Positions 1 through 6,567 are shown, numbered from the stretch's first letter. The stretch is DNA of 13,489 bases from Bryobacterales bacterium (GCA_003132865.1 PKYZ01000262.1:3983-17471), one strand, 5' to 3'. Program-made: numbers and translations. Notes: generated by a model from the sequence alone, not told the origin.

Positions 1-48
1 GGCCGGACCAAGCCCCACCGCGCCGCGAGTTCGACTGATCGGCTCGGG

Positions 49-852
49 CTACTTGTCCGATTCGATCCGATAGGAACCAGCGGGCACCTGAAACAGTGCG
101 GGGTCGGGTTCGCCGCGCCGCACGTTCGTCAACCGCTCCACCCGGTCGCCCATCATCGGATCGGTGTGCTTGGACAAGATCGTCACGTGCAGTTCGGCCG
201 ACTCCCACCGCTCGTGCACTGTCTGAATGGGCCGATCGTTGCCAATTTGTCCCTGCGGAATCACCGTGGTAGTTCGTGTGCCGTCTACTTCCACGCCTTC
301 CATCTCCTGCTTTCCCAGCGCCTCGCTCTTCTCCGGCTCGGACTTCGACATGACACCGCCCGCCATAGCACCGCTCCTGAACCAAATCGGCCCGGCCGCC
401 GCTGCTTCGGCCTTTAATTTCACAGTCTGCGTCCCGGCCGGCATTTTGTCTTTGTAGACCACCGCCAGCTTGCGCGCCGTCTGCTGCTTCATGTTAAGGA
501 TATAACTGACATTCGCCACCGGATCCGAAATCCAGACCTCGTCGCCGCTCTCGCGCCGGACGCGCCCCTCTCCATCGCGAGATATGCTGTAGGTTTCCTG
601 CCGGTTGATGTGCGTGCCGTCGCCTAAGGTTTGGGTGGTTTCGGTCACCCCGTCCGCCGAGTAAGGAGCCCCCTTGACCGTCGCGCCCATCATTCCGAAC
701 TTCGCTGTCGCTATCCCGCTGGCCAGGCCCTCCGCGTGCACCTTAGCCAAGTCGCCGTTGGCGAAAAAGAAAACATTCCCGGCGTCCTTATGTGCGAAGG
801 CCACGCCGCAGGCGATCGCTGCCAGACCAATAATGCTGCTGATTTTCTTCAC
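49..852 (-). CDS. Exported protein of unknown function, third gene of an ECF sigma/anti-sigma operon
   Basis: A 267-aa protein starting at a GTG codon, with a good Shine-Dalgarno (AAGGAG) about 7 nt upstream. Residues 1-20 form a signal peptide: Lys-Lys, a hydrophobic core rich in Ile, Ala and Gly, then an Ala-Phe-Ala-type cleavage site. The mature part is polar, has no further membrane segment, and contains a stretch (around residues 100-135) that reads like a beta-rich periplasmic domain. I do not recognise a named family. It lies 27 nt downstream of the anti-sigma gene in the same orientation and is probably co-transcribed with it. By position it could be an envelope sensor or an output of that regulatory pair, but this is inference. 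The gene and its export are well supported; the function is not known. Confidence 0.8.
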   Translation of the reverse strand: MKKISSIIGLAAIACGVAFAHKDAGNVFFFANGDLAKVHAEGLASGIATAKFGMMGATVKGAPYSADGVTETTQTLGDGTHINRQETYSISRDGEGRVRRESGDEVWISDPVANVSYILNMKQQTARKLAVVYKDKMPAGTQTVKLKAEAAAAGPIWFRSGAMAGGVMSKSEPEKSEALGKQEMEGVEVDGTRTTTVIPQGQIGNDRPIQTVHERWESAELHVTILSKHTDPMMGDRVERLTNVRRGEPDPALFQVPAGSYRIESDK

Positions 853-879
853 GTTTTTTCTCCTTTTTACGCTGCAAAT

Positions 880-1503
880 TTACCGTACCAGTCTGATGGC
901 CCGCGCCCGTCCGTCTTCGCCGATCAGCAGATCGGCGGCAACCTCTTGCGCGCCGCCGGTCAGGGATGCGTCCGAAACCGGCAGCATCACCCTGACCACC
1001 ATGCCCATCTGCATCGGATCGGCATCATCGAACGGAACGAAATCGTCCAGTGCGGGCTGCGGCGCCTGCCTGTGCACTGGAAACCGCTTCCTGACGGCGT
1101 GCCCTCTGGGCCCGGCTCGGTATACCACTGACGGTGCTTGCGGCTTGTGCATGCCTGCCTCTCTCTTTGCGGCGCGTGCCGGTTCGGGGTGGGGCCGGCT
1201 GTTGGCGAAGAACAGCGCGACGGACGCCGCCAGCGCGCCCGCCAAGGCCACCGCGGCCCAGCGCCAGCGCAGTCCACTCGTCTTCGCCGCGATCCGTGGA
1301 ACAGCATCGTCCAGTGCCGGCAGGCCTGCCGGCGCCAGCGCGTCCAGCCACGCATTCACGCGCACCACAGCCGCCTCGATCCGTCCCAGCCGATCGCGGC
1401 AAGGCGCGCAAGCCTCCAGGTGACCGGCGGCGCGGCGCATCCGCGCTTCCGGCAGTTCGCTATCCAGGTACGCCTGTAACGTCCCTTCATCCAGGCATTT
1501 CAT
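880..1503 (-). CDS. Zinc-finger transmembrane anti-sigma factor
   Basis: A 207-aa protein that would hold its cognate ECF sigma factor inactive at the inner membrane. The N-terminus shows the ZAS anti-sigma signature: Cys3, then His28-x3-Cys32-x2-Cys35 followed by Arg-Asp-Arg-Leu, with a preceding helix typical of these domains. One hydrophobic segment (about residues 82-100) follows a basic patch (Arg-Trp-Arg-Trp), giving an N-in/C-out topology. The C-terminal half (residues 105-207) is periplasmic and unrecognised; it is basic and Pro-rich at first and ends in a short beta-rich segment. The ATG overlaps the TGA of the sigma gene (ATGA at 1500-1503), so translation of the two is probably coupled and their stoichiometry fixed. 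The role is inferred from family and context; the domain call is strong. Confidence 0.9.
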   Translation of the reverse strand: MKCLDEGTLQAYLDSELPEARMRRAAGHLEACAPCRDRLGRIEAAVVRVNAWLDALAPAGLPALDDAVPRIAAKTSGLRWRWAAVALAGALAASVALFFANSRPHPEPARAAKREAGMHKPQAPSVVYRAGPRGHAVRKRFPVHRQAPQPALDDFVPFDDADPMQMGMVVRVMLPVSDASLTGGAQEVAADLLIGEDGRARAIRLVR

Positions 1504-2066
1504 AGTTCGCCCCCATGCAATGAGCGATATTTCTTCTCAAACTCGGCAGCGGCCCGCGCCAGCAGCGTGCCCACCGATGCCGGATTAATCGCCAGCGCGC
1601 CGGCAAGTTCGCCATACGAAAACCCGGCGTGGCGCAGCAGCAACAGCTTGGCGGAGACCGGCTTCAGCGCGGCCAGCACCGCCTGCACGCGTGTCCTTTG
1701 CTCGGAGCGCAGCATGTCCGCCAACGGATCGCCAGCGCTGGAATTACGCGCGACCTCGGCTCCGGCAGCCTGCTCATTGCGCCGGCGGCGCGCCTCCATG
1801 CGCAAGGCGTCCAATCCCAGGTTGATGGCCGTGCGATACAGCCAGCCGTCAACGTTGCCCTCCGGCCGGAACAAAGCGGGCCGCGACGACAATCTGCAAA
1901 ACACCTCGGAGGCCAGCTCTTCGGCCCGGCCGCGGTCGCCCGTGATGCGCGCCAGCAGACTCACAAGCCGCGGGTATTGCAGCCGGAAGATGTCCTCCAG
2001 GCTGGCGCTCGCCACCGCGCGCTGCTTTGGACGGAAGCTTAACGGGATCTCTTCGCTGGCGTCCAT
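1500..2066 (-). CDS. ECF-type RNA polymerase sigma factor
   Basis: A sigma-70 family extracytoplasmic-function factor that directs RNA polymerase to a stress or envelope regulon. From the ATG at 2066 it is 188 aa. Region 2 (about residues 22-95) contains the pattern Leu-Glu-Asp-Ile-Phe-x5-Pro-Arg-Leu, an acidic Glu-Glu-Leu-Ala helix, and Trp-Leu-Tyr-Arg-Thr-Ala-x-Asn, the usual core-binding and -10-binding helices. Region 4 (about residues 125-180) carries the helix-turn-helix Gly-Phe-Ser-Tyr-Gly-Glu-Leu-Ala, then Val-Gly-Thr-Leu-Leu-Ala-Arg-Ala. The frame is open to a GTG at 2135, but the 2066 start gives a normal N-terminus and avoids running into the divergent gene. Neither start has a clear Shine-Dalgarno. 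It is probably held inactive by the adjacent anti-sigma factor. Its own promoter must lie in the 90-nt divergent gap; I could not identify it. Confidence 0.9.
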   Translation of the reverse strand: MDASEEIPLSFRPKQRAVASASLEDIFRLQYPRLVSLLARITGDRGRAEELASEVFCRLSSRPALFRPEGNVDGWLYRTAINLGLDALRMEARRRRNEQAAGAEVARNSSAGDPLADMLRSEQRTRVQAVLAALKPVSAKLLLLRHAGFSYGELAGALAINPASVGTLLARAAAEFEKKYRSLHGGEL

Positions 2067-2156
2067 ACTGATACAACGACGGCCGGGAACGAAAAGTGAC
2101 AGCCATGCGTCCGAATAAGAATGCACGCGACGCACTTTTGTGCTAATCTTCGGAGC
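2067..2156. promoter_or_regulatory. Divergent intergenic region between the ECF operon and the exported-protein gene
   Basis: This 90-nt gap separates two divergently transcribed units and must hold both promoters. A GGAG at 2152-2155 is the ribosome-binding site for the plus-strand gene starting at 2157. No convincing -35/-10 pair is visible for either direction, which fits an ECF-type autoregulated promoter whose consensus cannot be guessed from sequence alone. Confidence 0.4.
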
Positions 2157-3278
2157 ATGCGTGGGCGCTTTTCTCTAACTGCGCTGCTCATGGTATTGGG
2201 CATCACGCTCTCACTTCGCGCTAGCGATCCGACTCGCGACTTTTCCGGAAAGTGGGTGCTGGACCCGAGCGCCAGCGACATCGCTTCCCTCGGACAAGTG
2301 GAAACAAATCTCAACGTTTCGCAAGGTGGCGACGGCATCCTCTGCTCAGCGGGCGCGGTGCAGTGGTCGTATGCGCTCGATGGCAGCGAGACGCGGAAGC
2401 AGATCGGCGAGGAATCCAGAAGCTCCGTTATTAAGTGGGAAGGCGCGGCGCTGCTCGTCAACACCCAGGTTTCCGGCCCGCGGCATTACACGGTGATGGA
2501 CCGCTGGGAGATCTCCCGCAGCCACAACACCCTCACCATTACCCGGCAGGTGGTTCGCGCCAACGACGGGGAAGCGGAAGGCACATTAGTATTCCGGCGA
2601 GAGGGCGCCCCGGTGGCGGCTCCTCCTGCGGCCGTTCCGGAAGCCGCGCCGGCAAGTGAAGCGCCGCCGGCGACGGGTTGGCGTTCAGCCGAGCCGGGTA
2701 GCGACGCGTCGCAACCGGTGCTGGCGAAGAGGCCCGCGCCGGGCGCGCCTCCCGACGTAACGGTCCCCTCGGGGACGCGCGTCCTGTTGTCGCTCATCAA
2801 TGAAGTGAACACGAAGCACACTAAAGAGGGCGATCATGTCTACCTTCGCACGGCGTCGCCGGTGGCCGTGAGTGGTCGGGTAGTCATACCCCGAGGCAGC
2901 GACGTCGAAGGCATCGTCACTCGAGCCAAGCAGGCCGGCAAGGTGGTGGGCAAGGGCGAGTTGTACATCCGGTTCGACTCGCTGATTTTGCCCAACGGTG
3001 TCTCGCGTGATTTTCGCGCGCGGCCGCCGGGAGAAGAGGGCAAGGTGGAAGGTGGAGGCAAATCCGCCGACGGGCGCACCGTGATGGAGGGAGCCGGCAT
3101 TGGCGCCACGGTTGGCGCCATTACCAGGGGACTGGGCGGCGCTGCCGTCGGAGGCGTGGGCGGCGCTCTAGCGGGAGTCCTGCTTTCACGCAATCAGAAC
3201 GTGGTGCTGCCCGCGGGTACTCACCTGGAAATGGTCCTGGACCGCGACCTGGTATTTCGTCCCGACGAGCTTCCGTAG
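2157..3278 (+). CDS. Exported protein with lipocalin-like N-terminus and VirB10/TrbI-like C-terminus with glycine zipper
   Basis: A 373-aa protein. I chose the ATG at 2157 because GGAG lies just upstream and the signal peptide (Arg-Gly-Arg then about 18 hydrophobic residues, ending near Ala22) starts there; an earlier in-frame ATG at 2121 would add 12 polar residues. Residues 27-150 resemble the small beta-sheet domain common in acidobacterial exported proteins (Phe-Ser-Gly-x-Trp-x-Leu-Asp-Pro near the start). Residues 151-200 are an Ala/Pro linker. Residues 203-292 begin Val-Pro-Ser-Gly-Thr and contain Val-Ile-Pro-Arg-Gly-Ser and Leu-Ile-Leu-Pro-Asn-Gly, all patterns seen in VirB10/TrbI. Residues 312-343 are a glycine zipper. 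The end returns to Leu-Pro-Ala-Gly-Thr and Asp-Arg-Asp-Leu-Val-Phe. It probably acts in the periplasm or at a membrane; the partner is unknown. Confidence 0.82.
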   Translation: MRGRFSLTALLMVLGITLSLRASDPTRDFSGKWVLDPSASDIASLGQVETNLNVSQGGDGILCSAGAVQWSYALDGSETRKQIGEESRSSVIKWEGAALLVNTQVSGPRHYTVMDRWEISRSHNTLTITRQVVRANDGEAEGTLVFRREGAPVAAPPAAVPEAAPASEAPPATGWRSAEPGSDASQPVLAKRPAPGAPPDVTVPSGTRVLLSLINEVNTKHTKEGDHVYLRTASPVAVSGRVVIPRGSDVEGIVTRAKQAGKVVGKGELYIRFDSLILPNGVSRDFRARPPGEEGKVEGGGKSADGRTVMEGAGIGATVGAITRGLGGAAVGGVGGALAGVLLSRNQNVVLPAGTHLEMVLDRDLVFRPDELP

Positions 3279-3301
3279 TTGCACTTGCTGCCCACTCCCA
3301 A

Positions 3302-3910
3302 ATGACCATCGGACGGCTGTCTGCGTTGGCAATAGGAATCGTCCTGCCCGCCATCCTGCGGGCCGGATTGTGCTCCGCCGACGACCGGCGGCCGCGTCAC
3401 GATTTCCAGTTTGTTGCCGGCTATTCGCCCGCATCGGCGACCCTGATCGGCACGGCCACGGATCGCCGCTTGGTGCTGGCCGGATTCGCCTATAGCTATC
3501 GCTGCTGGAGTTGGAACTCCGTTTCGTTGAGTTATACCGCGGCGGCTATGCCTGCAGCCATCCTGATTCAGCCCTATGAAGGCAACGTGCCCGCGCATGC
3601 GGTATATGGCTTTGCCGTAGCGCCTGTCGGCTTCACATTCGCCCTTGCGCGGAAGCGCCGGGTGCACCCATTCATTGAAACCGCCGGAGGGATCGTCGCC
3701 TCCACAGAGCCGATTCCGGAAAACCAGCTGGACGCCAGCGGTCTGAATTTCTTTTTCGATCTGGGCGGCGGAGTCCGGTGGCGCGTGGGCGAGCGCGGCG
3801 CGGTGAGCCTGGGTTACCGATTTTTTCATATCTCAAACGCCGGCACAACAAGCTTCAATCCGGGCGTTGATAACAACGTGTTCTATGTGGGGTATTCATT
3901 CTTGCGATAG
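3302..3910 (+). CDS. PagL-type lipid A 3-O-deacylase / acyloxyacyl hydrolase family outer-membrane protein
   Basis: A 202-aa protein with a signal peptide (residues 1 to about 25) followed by alternating hydrophobic strands ending in Tyr-Ser-Phe-Leu-Arg, as in an eight-stranded outer-membrane barrel. Near the C-terminus is His176-Ile-Ser178-Asn-Ala-Gly, then Asn-Pro-Gly-Val-Asp190. In PagL the catalytic triad is His-x-Ser followed by Glu 14 residues after the His; here that place holds Asp190. Family members remove an acyl chain from lipid A in the outer leaflet, which alters surface charge and immune signalling. The gene starts 23 nt after the preceding exported-protein gene on the same strand, so they probably form a two-gene envelope unit. 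No clear Shine-Dalgarno precedes the ATG. The stop overlaps, tail to tail, the end of the broken gene on the other strand. The family call is good; activity is untested. Confidence 0.83.
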   Translation: MTIGRLSALAIGIVLPAILRAGLCSADDRRPRHDFQFVAGYSPASATLIGTATDRRLVLAGFAYSYRCWSWNSVSLSYTAAAMPAAILIQPYEGNVPAHAVYGFAVAPVGFTFALARKRRVHPFIETAGGIVASTEPIPENQLDASGLNFFFDLGGGVRWRVGERGAVSLGYRFFHISNAGTTSFNPGVDNNVFYVGYSFLR

Positions 3911-4595
3911 GCGGAGTTCTTGCAAGCGCCGCAGCACAATGTTGATGCGTGACTGGCTCGCCGCATCCGGGAGCAGATATCCAGGCAACGCGTCGAGAAA
4001 CCCCGGCGTCGCCAGTAGGGCTTTGATCCCGGCACGCACATATGCTCGGAGATCGACGGCTTCCGCCCGCACCTCCGCAACGAGTTCGGCGCGGCCATCA
4101 ACTACGGAGATCAGGTCTTCCAAATCACGACTTCCGAACAGATCCCCCTTTCCGCGGCCTTTGAACGCCGCGAGCTTCGTAGCGATGTAGAGGAAGCCGT
4201 GACAACGCGGATTTCAAGATCATCCGCGAGCCTTCGTGTAACCGCAGACTTCATTGCAGCCCGATACCACCGGTTGGAAAACTCGAGAACCTTCTCGTCC
4301 AGCGGCATCACGTCGAGAATGCTCCGGCGATGGACCCAGCGGCACAGCGGCGCGCCCCTTCGCTGGTGTCTTCGCGGAACCCCAGCGCACGCAGCCGATC
4401 GCCAAACGCCGCATACTGCGCGTAGGAAGTGATTTCGGCGATCGCATCCACGTCGAGAGTAGGCCGCGGATTGGCGGCGGCCTCGTCGGTAATGAGGAGG
4501 CCCGTTACGGTCCCGCCCACGAATACGAGTTCACCAAGCAGAGGGCGGAGGAGCCGGGCGGCGGCGATCAATTGCTCAAGATTTGGTTCGTTCAC
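3896..4595 (-). pseudogene. AbiEii/AbiGii-like nucleotidyltransferase toxin, broken by two frameshifts
   Basis: Three minus-strand frames join into one protein resembling the AbiEii/AbiGii nucleotidyltransferase toxin family. Reading from a GTG at 4595, frame one carries the nucleotidyltransferase core (Val-Gly-Gly-Thr-Val-Thr-Gly-Leu, then Pro-Thr-Leu-Asp-Val-Asp) and breaks in a GCGCGC run at 4350-4355. Frame two continues with Leu-Cys-Arg-Trp-Val-His and Val-Met-Pro-Leu-Asp-Glu-Lys, then breaks near 4196-4197. Frame three continues with Ile-Ala-Thr-Lys-Leu-Ala-Ala-Phe-Lys-Gly-Arg-Gly-Lys-Gly-Asp to the stop at 3896. Removing two bases at the first site and adding one at the second restores a single frame of about 232 aa. 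The GTG lies 20 nt inside the upstream partner gene, so the two were translationally coupled. An intact enzyme would transfer nucleotides to an unidentified target. A sequencing error at one or both sites cannot be excluded. Confidence 0.85.
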
Positions 4596-5121
4596 TGGCT
4601 TCCCGGAGCCGGCGGCACAGCTCTTTTTCGGCAATTCTTCGTTCACGCACGCGGCTGTCCCGCAGGGCATCCGCGAGGGCCAGGTACTCGTAAAAGGATG
4701 GGTCGCGCAGGGCCGCGATGGGGGCAGTCCTGTACAGCGGCTCAAAAGAGATGCCCCGTTGCTTGCTCTCCTCGTACGGCCAGACGGGAATAGGCTCATT
4801 CCCTTGCGCGATAATACTGCGCAGCGGCTCGGCGGCGTACGACGTCGGGACCCCGCGGGTGAGTTCTCCCCGTTCGGGCGGAAAAACGTACTTCAGCCCG
4901 CGGAGGAGGAATTCTTCGAGCGCACCAAAGTTCGGGCGGTTCTTCATGCGAGGGCCGTGGAGCAAGTGGCTGGACTGAGCGCGCTGCACGGAAGCATGCA
5001 CCTCAGACGGGCTCATCACCAACTCCGCGGCAAGTTGGGAGTATGGCGGACGATCCGACCGGGCTGCCACGATCTTGAGCGCTACGTACACGTCCTGGGG
5101 CTTCAGCACCATCACCTCCAT
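4576..5121 (-). CDS. Winged-HTH-like partner protein of the AbiEii-like gene (candidate antitoxin/regulator)
   Basis: A 181-aa protein. The first 60 residues look like a small winged helix-turn-helix: Lys-Pro-Gln-Asp-Val, then Tyr-Ser-Gln-Leu-Ala-x2-Leu and Met-Ser-Pro-Ser-Glu-Val-His as the second, DNA-contacting helix. The rest is not assignable to a named domain but has a distinctive Arg-Gly-Glu-Leu-Thr-Arg-Gly-Val-Pro-Thr run around residues 83-92 and an Arg/Glu-rich C-terminal helix. From memory, genes of this kind are often found directly upstream of AbiEii-like nucleotidyltransferases, as here, with overlapping ends. An antitoxin or autoregulator role is inference. The start is uncertain: ATG at 5121 lacks a Shine-Dalgarno, whereas GGAGG at 5115-5119 could serve the GTG at 5109. 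The gene is intact although its partner is broken. Confidence 0.78.
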   Translation of the reverse strand: MEVMVLKPQDVYVALKIVAARSDRPPYSQLAAELVMSPSEVHASVQRAQSSHLLHGPRMKNRPNFGALEEFLLRGLKYVFPPERGELTRGVPTSYAAEPLRSIIAQGNEPIPVWPYEESKQRGISFEPLYRTAPIAALRDPSFYEYLALADALRDSRVRERRIAEKELCRRLREASERTKS

Positions 5122-5126
5122 TCTAC

Positions 5127-5150
5127 ATTCGCGAATCGCGAATTGCGAAT
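5127..5150. repeat. Three tandem 7-bp repeats (C/T)GCGAAT upstream of the HTH gene, candidate operator
   Basis: Three contiguous heptamers occupy 5130-5136, 5137-5143 and 5144-5150 (CGCGAAT, CGCGAAT, TGCGAAT). The first unit with its left flank forms the perfect 10-bp palindrome ATTCGCGAAT at 5127-5136. The array begins 6 nt upstream of the annotated start of the HTH-like gene, the position expected for an autoregulatory operator. Binding is inferred from position and periodicity only. Confidence 0.55.
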
Positions 5151-5186
5151 GAGCTCTCCGGCCCCGGCCTAAACGAGCGTCCCGTT

Positions 5187-5240
5187 TGAGCGTAGAGTTG
5201 TGCCGTGGCTTGGTTATGAGTTTCTAGCGATCTACGCTCA
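5187..5240. repeat. Perfect 10-bp inverted repeat at the 3' end of the GIY-YIG gene
   Basis: TGAGCGTAGA at 5187-5196 is the exact reverse complement of TCTACGCTCA at 5231-5240, with a 34-nt spacer. The right arm covers the stop codon of the GIY-YIG gene, which is followed almost at once by a second in-frame TAG. A smaller hairpin (AAACG/CGTTT, 5171-5187) sits next to it. In RNA the large arm pair could fold over the end of the message and act as a transcript boundary or stabiliser. No U-tract follows, so it is not a classical intrinsic terminator. Confidence 0.5.
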
Positions 5241-6095
5241 GGCCTGCGCGTCGAGTTGTTTGAGGGATTTCCCATCGTTAGTTTTCCAAACCATAAGTCC
5301 GTTTGCGCTCCCGCCGCATATAACGGCCGCCGCCGCAGATGGGCTAGAAAACTCGGCATCCTTGATGAACACCAAGAATCCGTCTTTCTCTATGAGCGTG
5401 CCATCAGCAATAAGTTGTTTGCGCTGGGCTAAGACGTAAGGATAGGTCTCGGCAGATGGCCGCTGCTCCAAGACGGCGGTGGAGCCGTGGAATACGACGA
5501 AGCCGTTCGCGGTGCGCTGGTCTCGCGCCTCGGCTCCCTTGATGCGGTAGAAGAGCACCCCGCCGGGCTGAGCTTTCGCGGCGGATTGAGTGATCGGCGC
5601 GAGAATGTCGGAGCCGAGGACGGGAAGGAGCTGCCGAATGCGGGCTAGAAACACCTCCATGTCTTCGCGGTCTGATTCGGGAAGCTTCGAGCCGCCTGCC
5701 TGATTCTGTTCGAGGGTGAATCTGTTGACCTGAGCTGCTTCCGCGAGAAGACGGCTCTCAAGATACCTCACATGAGCCTTGGTCAGGTTCTCGTCCTTGC
5801 TGACGAAGATGATGGCCGAAACCCAAAACTCCTTCGTCTTGTGTTGCTTCAGTCGCTCGCGAATGATCTCCGCCTCGCCGATGTAAGCGTGCGGTGCGTT
5901 GGTAAGGGGGTCGCTGCCAATGAGAATGTAGACCCTCGCCTTGTCGAGTTCCTCGCGAGCCAGAAGTTCGTCTAGTTCGGTGCGGGGCGCGGCGACAGCC
6001 TTGCCAGTCCAGTTAGAGATTTCCGCGGTGCGTAGACTCTTCGCATCCCCGCGTGGAAGGAAGAGTTTGATAGTTGCCGATGTCATGTGCTCCAT
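5238..6095 (-). CDS. GIY-YIG nuclease-domain protein with C-terminal DUF4357
   Basis: A 285-aa protein. Residues 53-120 form a GIY-YIG nuclease domain: Val55-Tyr-Ile as the GIY element, Tyr71-Ile-Gly as the YIG element, then Arg-Leu-Lys-Gln-His, a central strand, and Glu113 in the Tyr-Leu-Glu-Ser-Arg helix that normally binds the metal. Residues 195-283 match a DUF4357-type tail, with an Ala-rich helix near Ser-Pro-Ser-Ala-Ala-Ala and Trp-Lys-Thr near the end. This domain pair occurs in many bacteria as a stand-alone protein of unknown role, sometimes near restriction or defence genes. No methylase or specificity partner is adjacent here. The ATG at 6095 is used; a second ATG at 6086 has GGAG 3 nt upstream, too close to be decisive. 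The family is secure; the substrate is unknown. Confidence 0.88.
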   Translation of the reverse strand: MEHMTSATIKLFLPRGDAKSLRTAEISNWTGKAVAAPRTELDELLAREELDKARVYILIGSDPLTNAPHAYIGEAEIIRERLKQHKTKEFWVSAIIFVSKDENLTKAHVRYLESRLLAEAAQVNRFTLEQNQAGGSKLPESDREDMEVFLARIRQLLPVLGSDILAPITQSAAKAQPGGVLFYRIKGAEARDQRTANGFVVFHGSTAVLEQRPSAETYPYVLAQRKQLIADGTLIEKDGFLVFIKDAEFSSPSAAAAVICGGSANGLMVWKTNDGKSLKQLDAQA

Positions 6096-6567
6096 ACGTC
6101 AGGACGTTCCTGTGCCCCAAGGGCTCCTGCACAGTCCACATGTTGCAGCCACCCGACAGCAGCAGCAGTGTCCTCAATTAGACCTCTGTTCGACACGCCA
6201 GTCAAGCTTTTTGAACGGCGCATTCCGGACGGGCGGGGCTCACAAGGTGCGGCGGAACCGTTTCCACTGGAGCCGTACGTCCTAAACACGCAGACCGGTG
6301 ATTTCCGATGGGAACAGCCGGTATTACCAGCAATAGAGCGTGCGGTCTAGATGCGGCGTTTCGGTAGTTCGCCCGCCGAAAGCTCGTCAGCGCATTCGTC
6401 GCCAAGGCGTCCGAAGCGGGTGGCGGAAGAACATCCCGGGCAACGACCCGCCAAACGGCACCGGACATCGCGCGGCGCCTCAACATTGCCACCTTCGCCC
6501 CGCACGTCCGCGCTAAAATAGAATCACCTCCCCAGAGACCCGATTGCCGATTGATCAAAGGAAGGCC
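6096..6567. other. Long gene-free stretch upstream of dnaE
   Basis: About 470 nt between the divergent GIY-YIG and dnaE genes. Short open frames exist on both strands but lack ribosome-binding sites, family motifs and a plausible residue make-up. I see no tRNA, CRISPR or insertion-sequence end. One modest stem (TTTCGG at 6359-6364 with CCGAAA at 6376-6381) is present. The right end must hold the dnaE promoter; TAAAAT at 6514-6519 is the best -10-like hexamer. The left end must hold the GIY-YIG promoter. Confidence 0.5.
6514..6519 (+). promoter_or_regulatory. Candidate -10 box for dnaE
   Basis: TAAAAT differs from the TATAAT consensus by one base and stands out in a GC-rich setting. Transcription would start near 6526, leaving a leader of about 40 nt before the ATG at 6568. 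No -35 box at normal spacing is visible; a TTGCCA at 6486-6491 is about 5 nt too far away. This is a weak call. Confidence 0.35.

Noticed and set aside
674..1423. A 249-codon plus-strand open frame across the anti-sigma gene
   Set aside because: The minus strand carries a zinc-finger anti-sigma factor with a normal start and coupling to the sigma gene; the plus frame is Ala/Ser/Arg-rich noise.
2067..2135. An extended sigma-factor start at the GTG at 2135
   Set aside because: The added 23 residues are unlike the family N-terminus and would overlap the possible upstream start of the divergent gene; the ATG at 2066 gives a normal ECF length.
5127..5150. Reading the tandem heptamers as a CRISPR or a replication iteron array
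   Set aside because: The units are only 7 bp with no spacers, and there are just three; no Rep or Cas gene is nearby. An operator is the more economical reading.
6083..6350. Short open frames of 68 and 87 codons between the GIY-YIG gene and dnaE
   Set aside because: They lie on opposite strands over the same bases, and neither has a ribosome-binding site or plausible composition.
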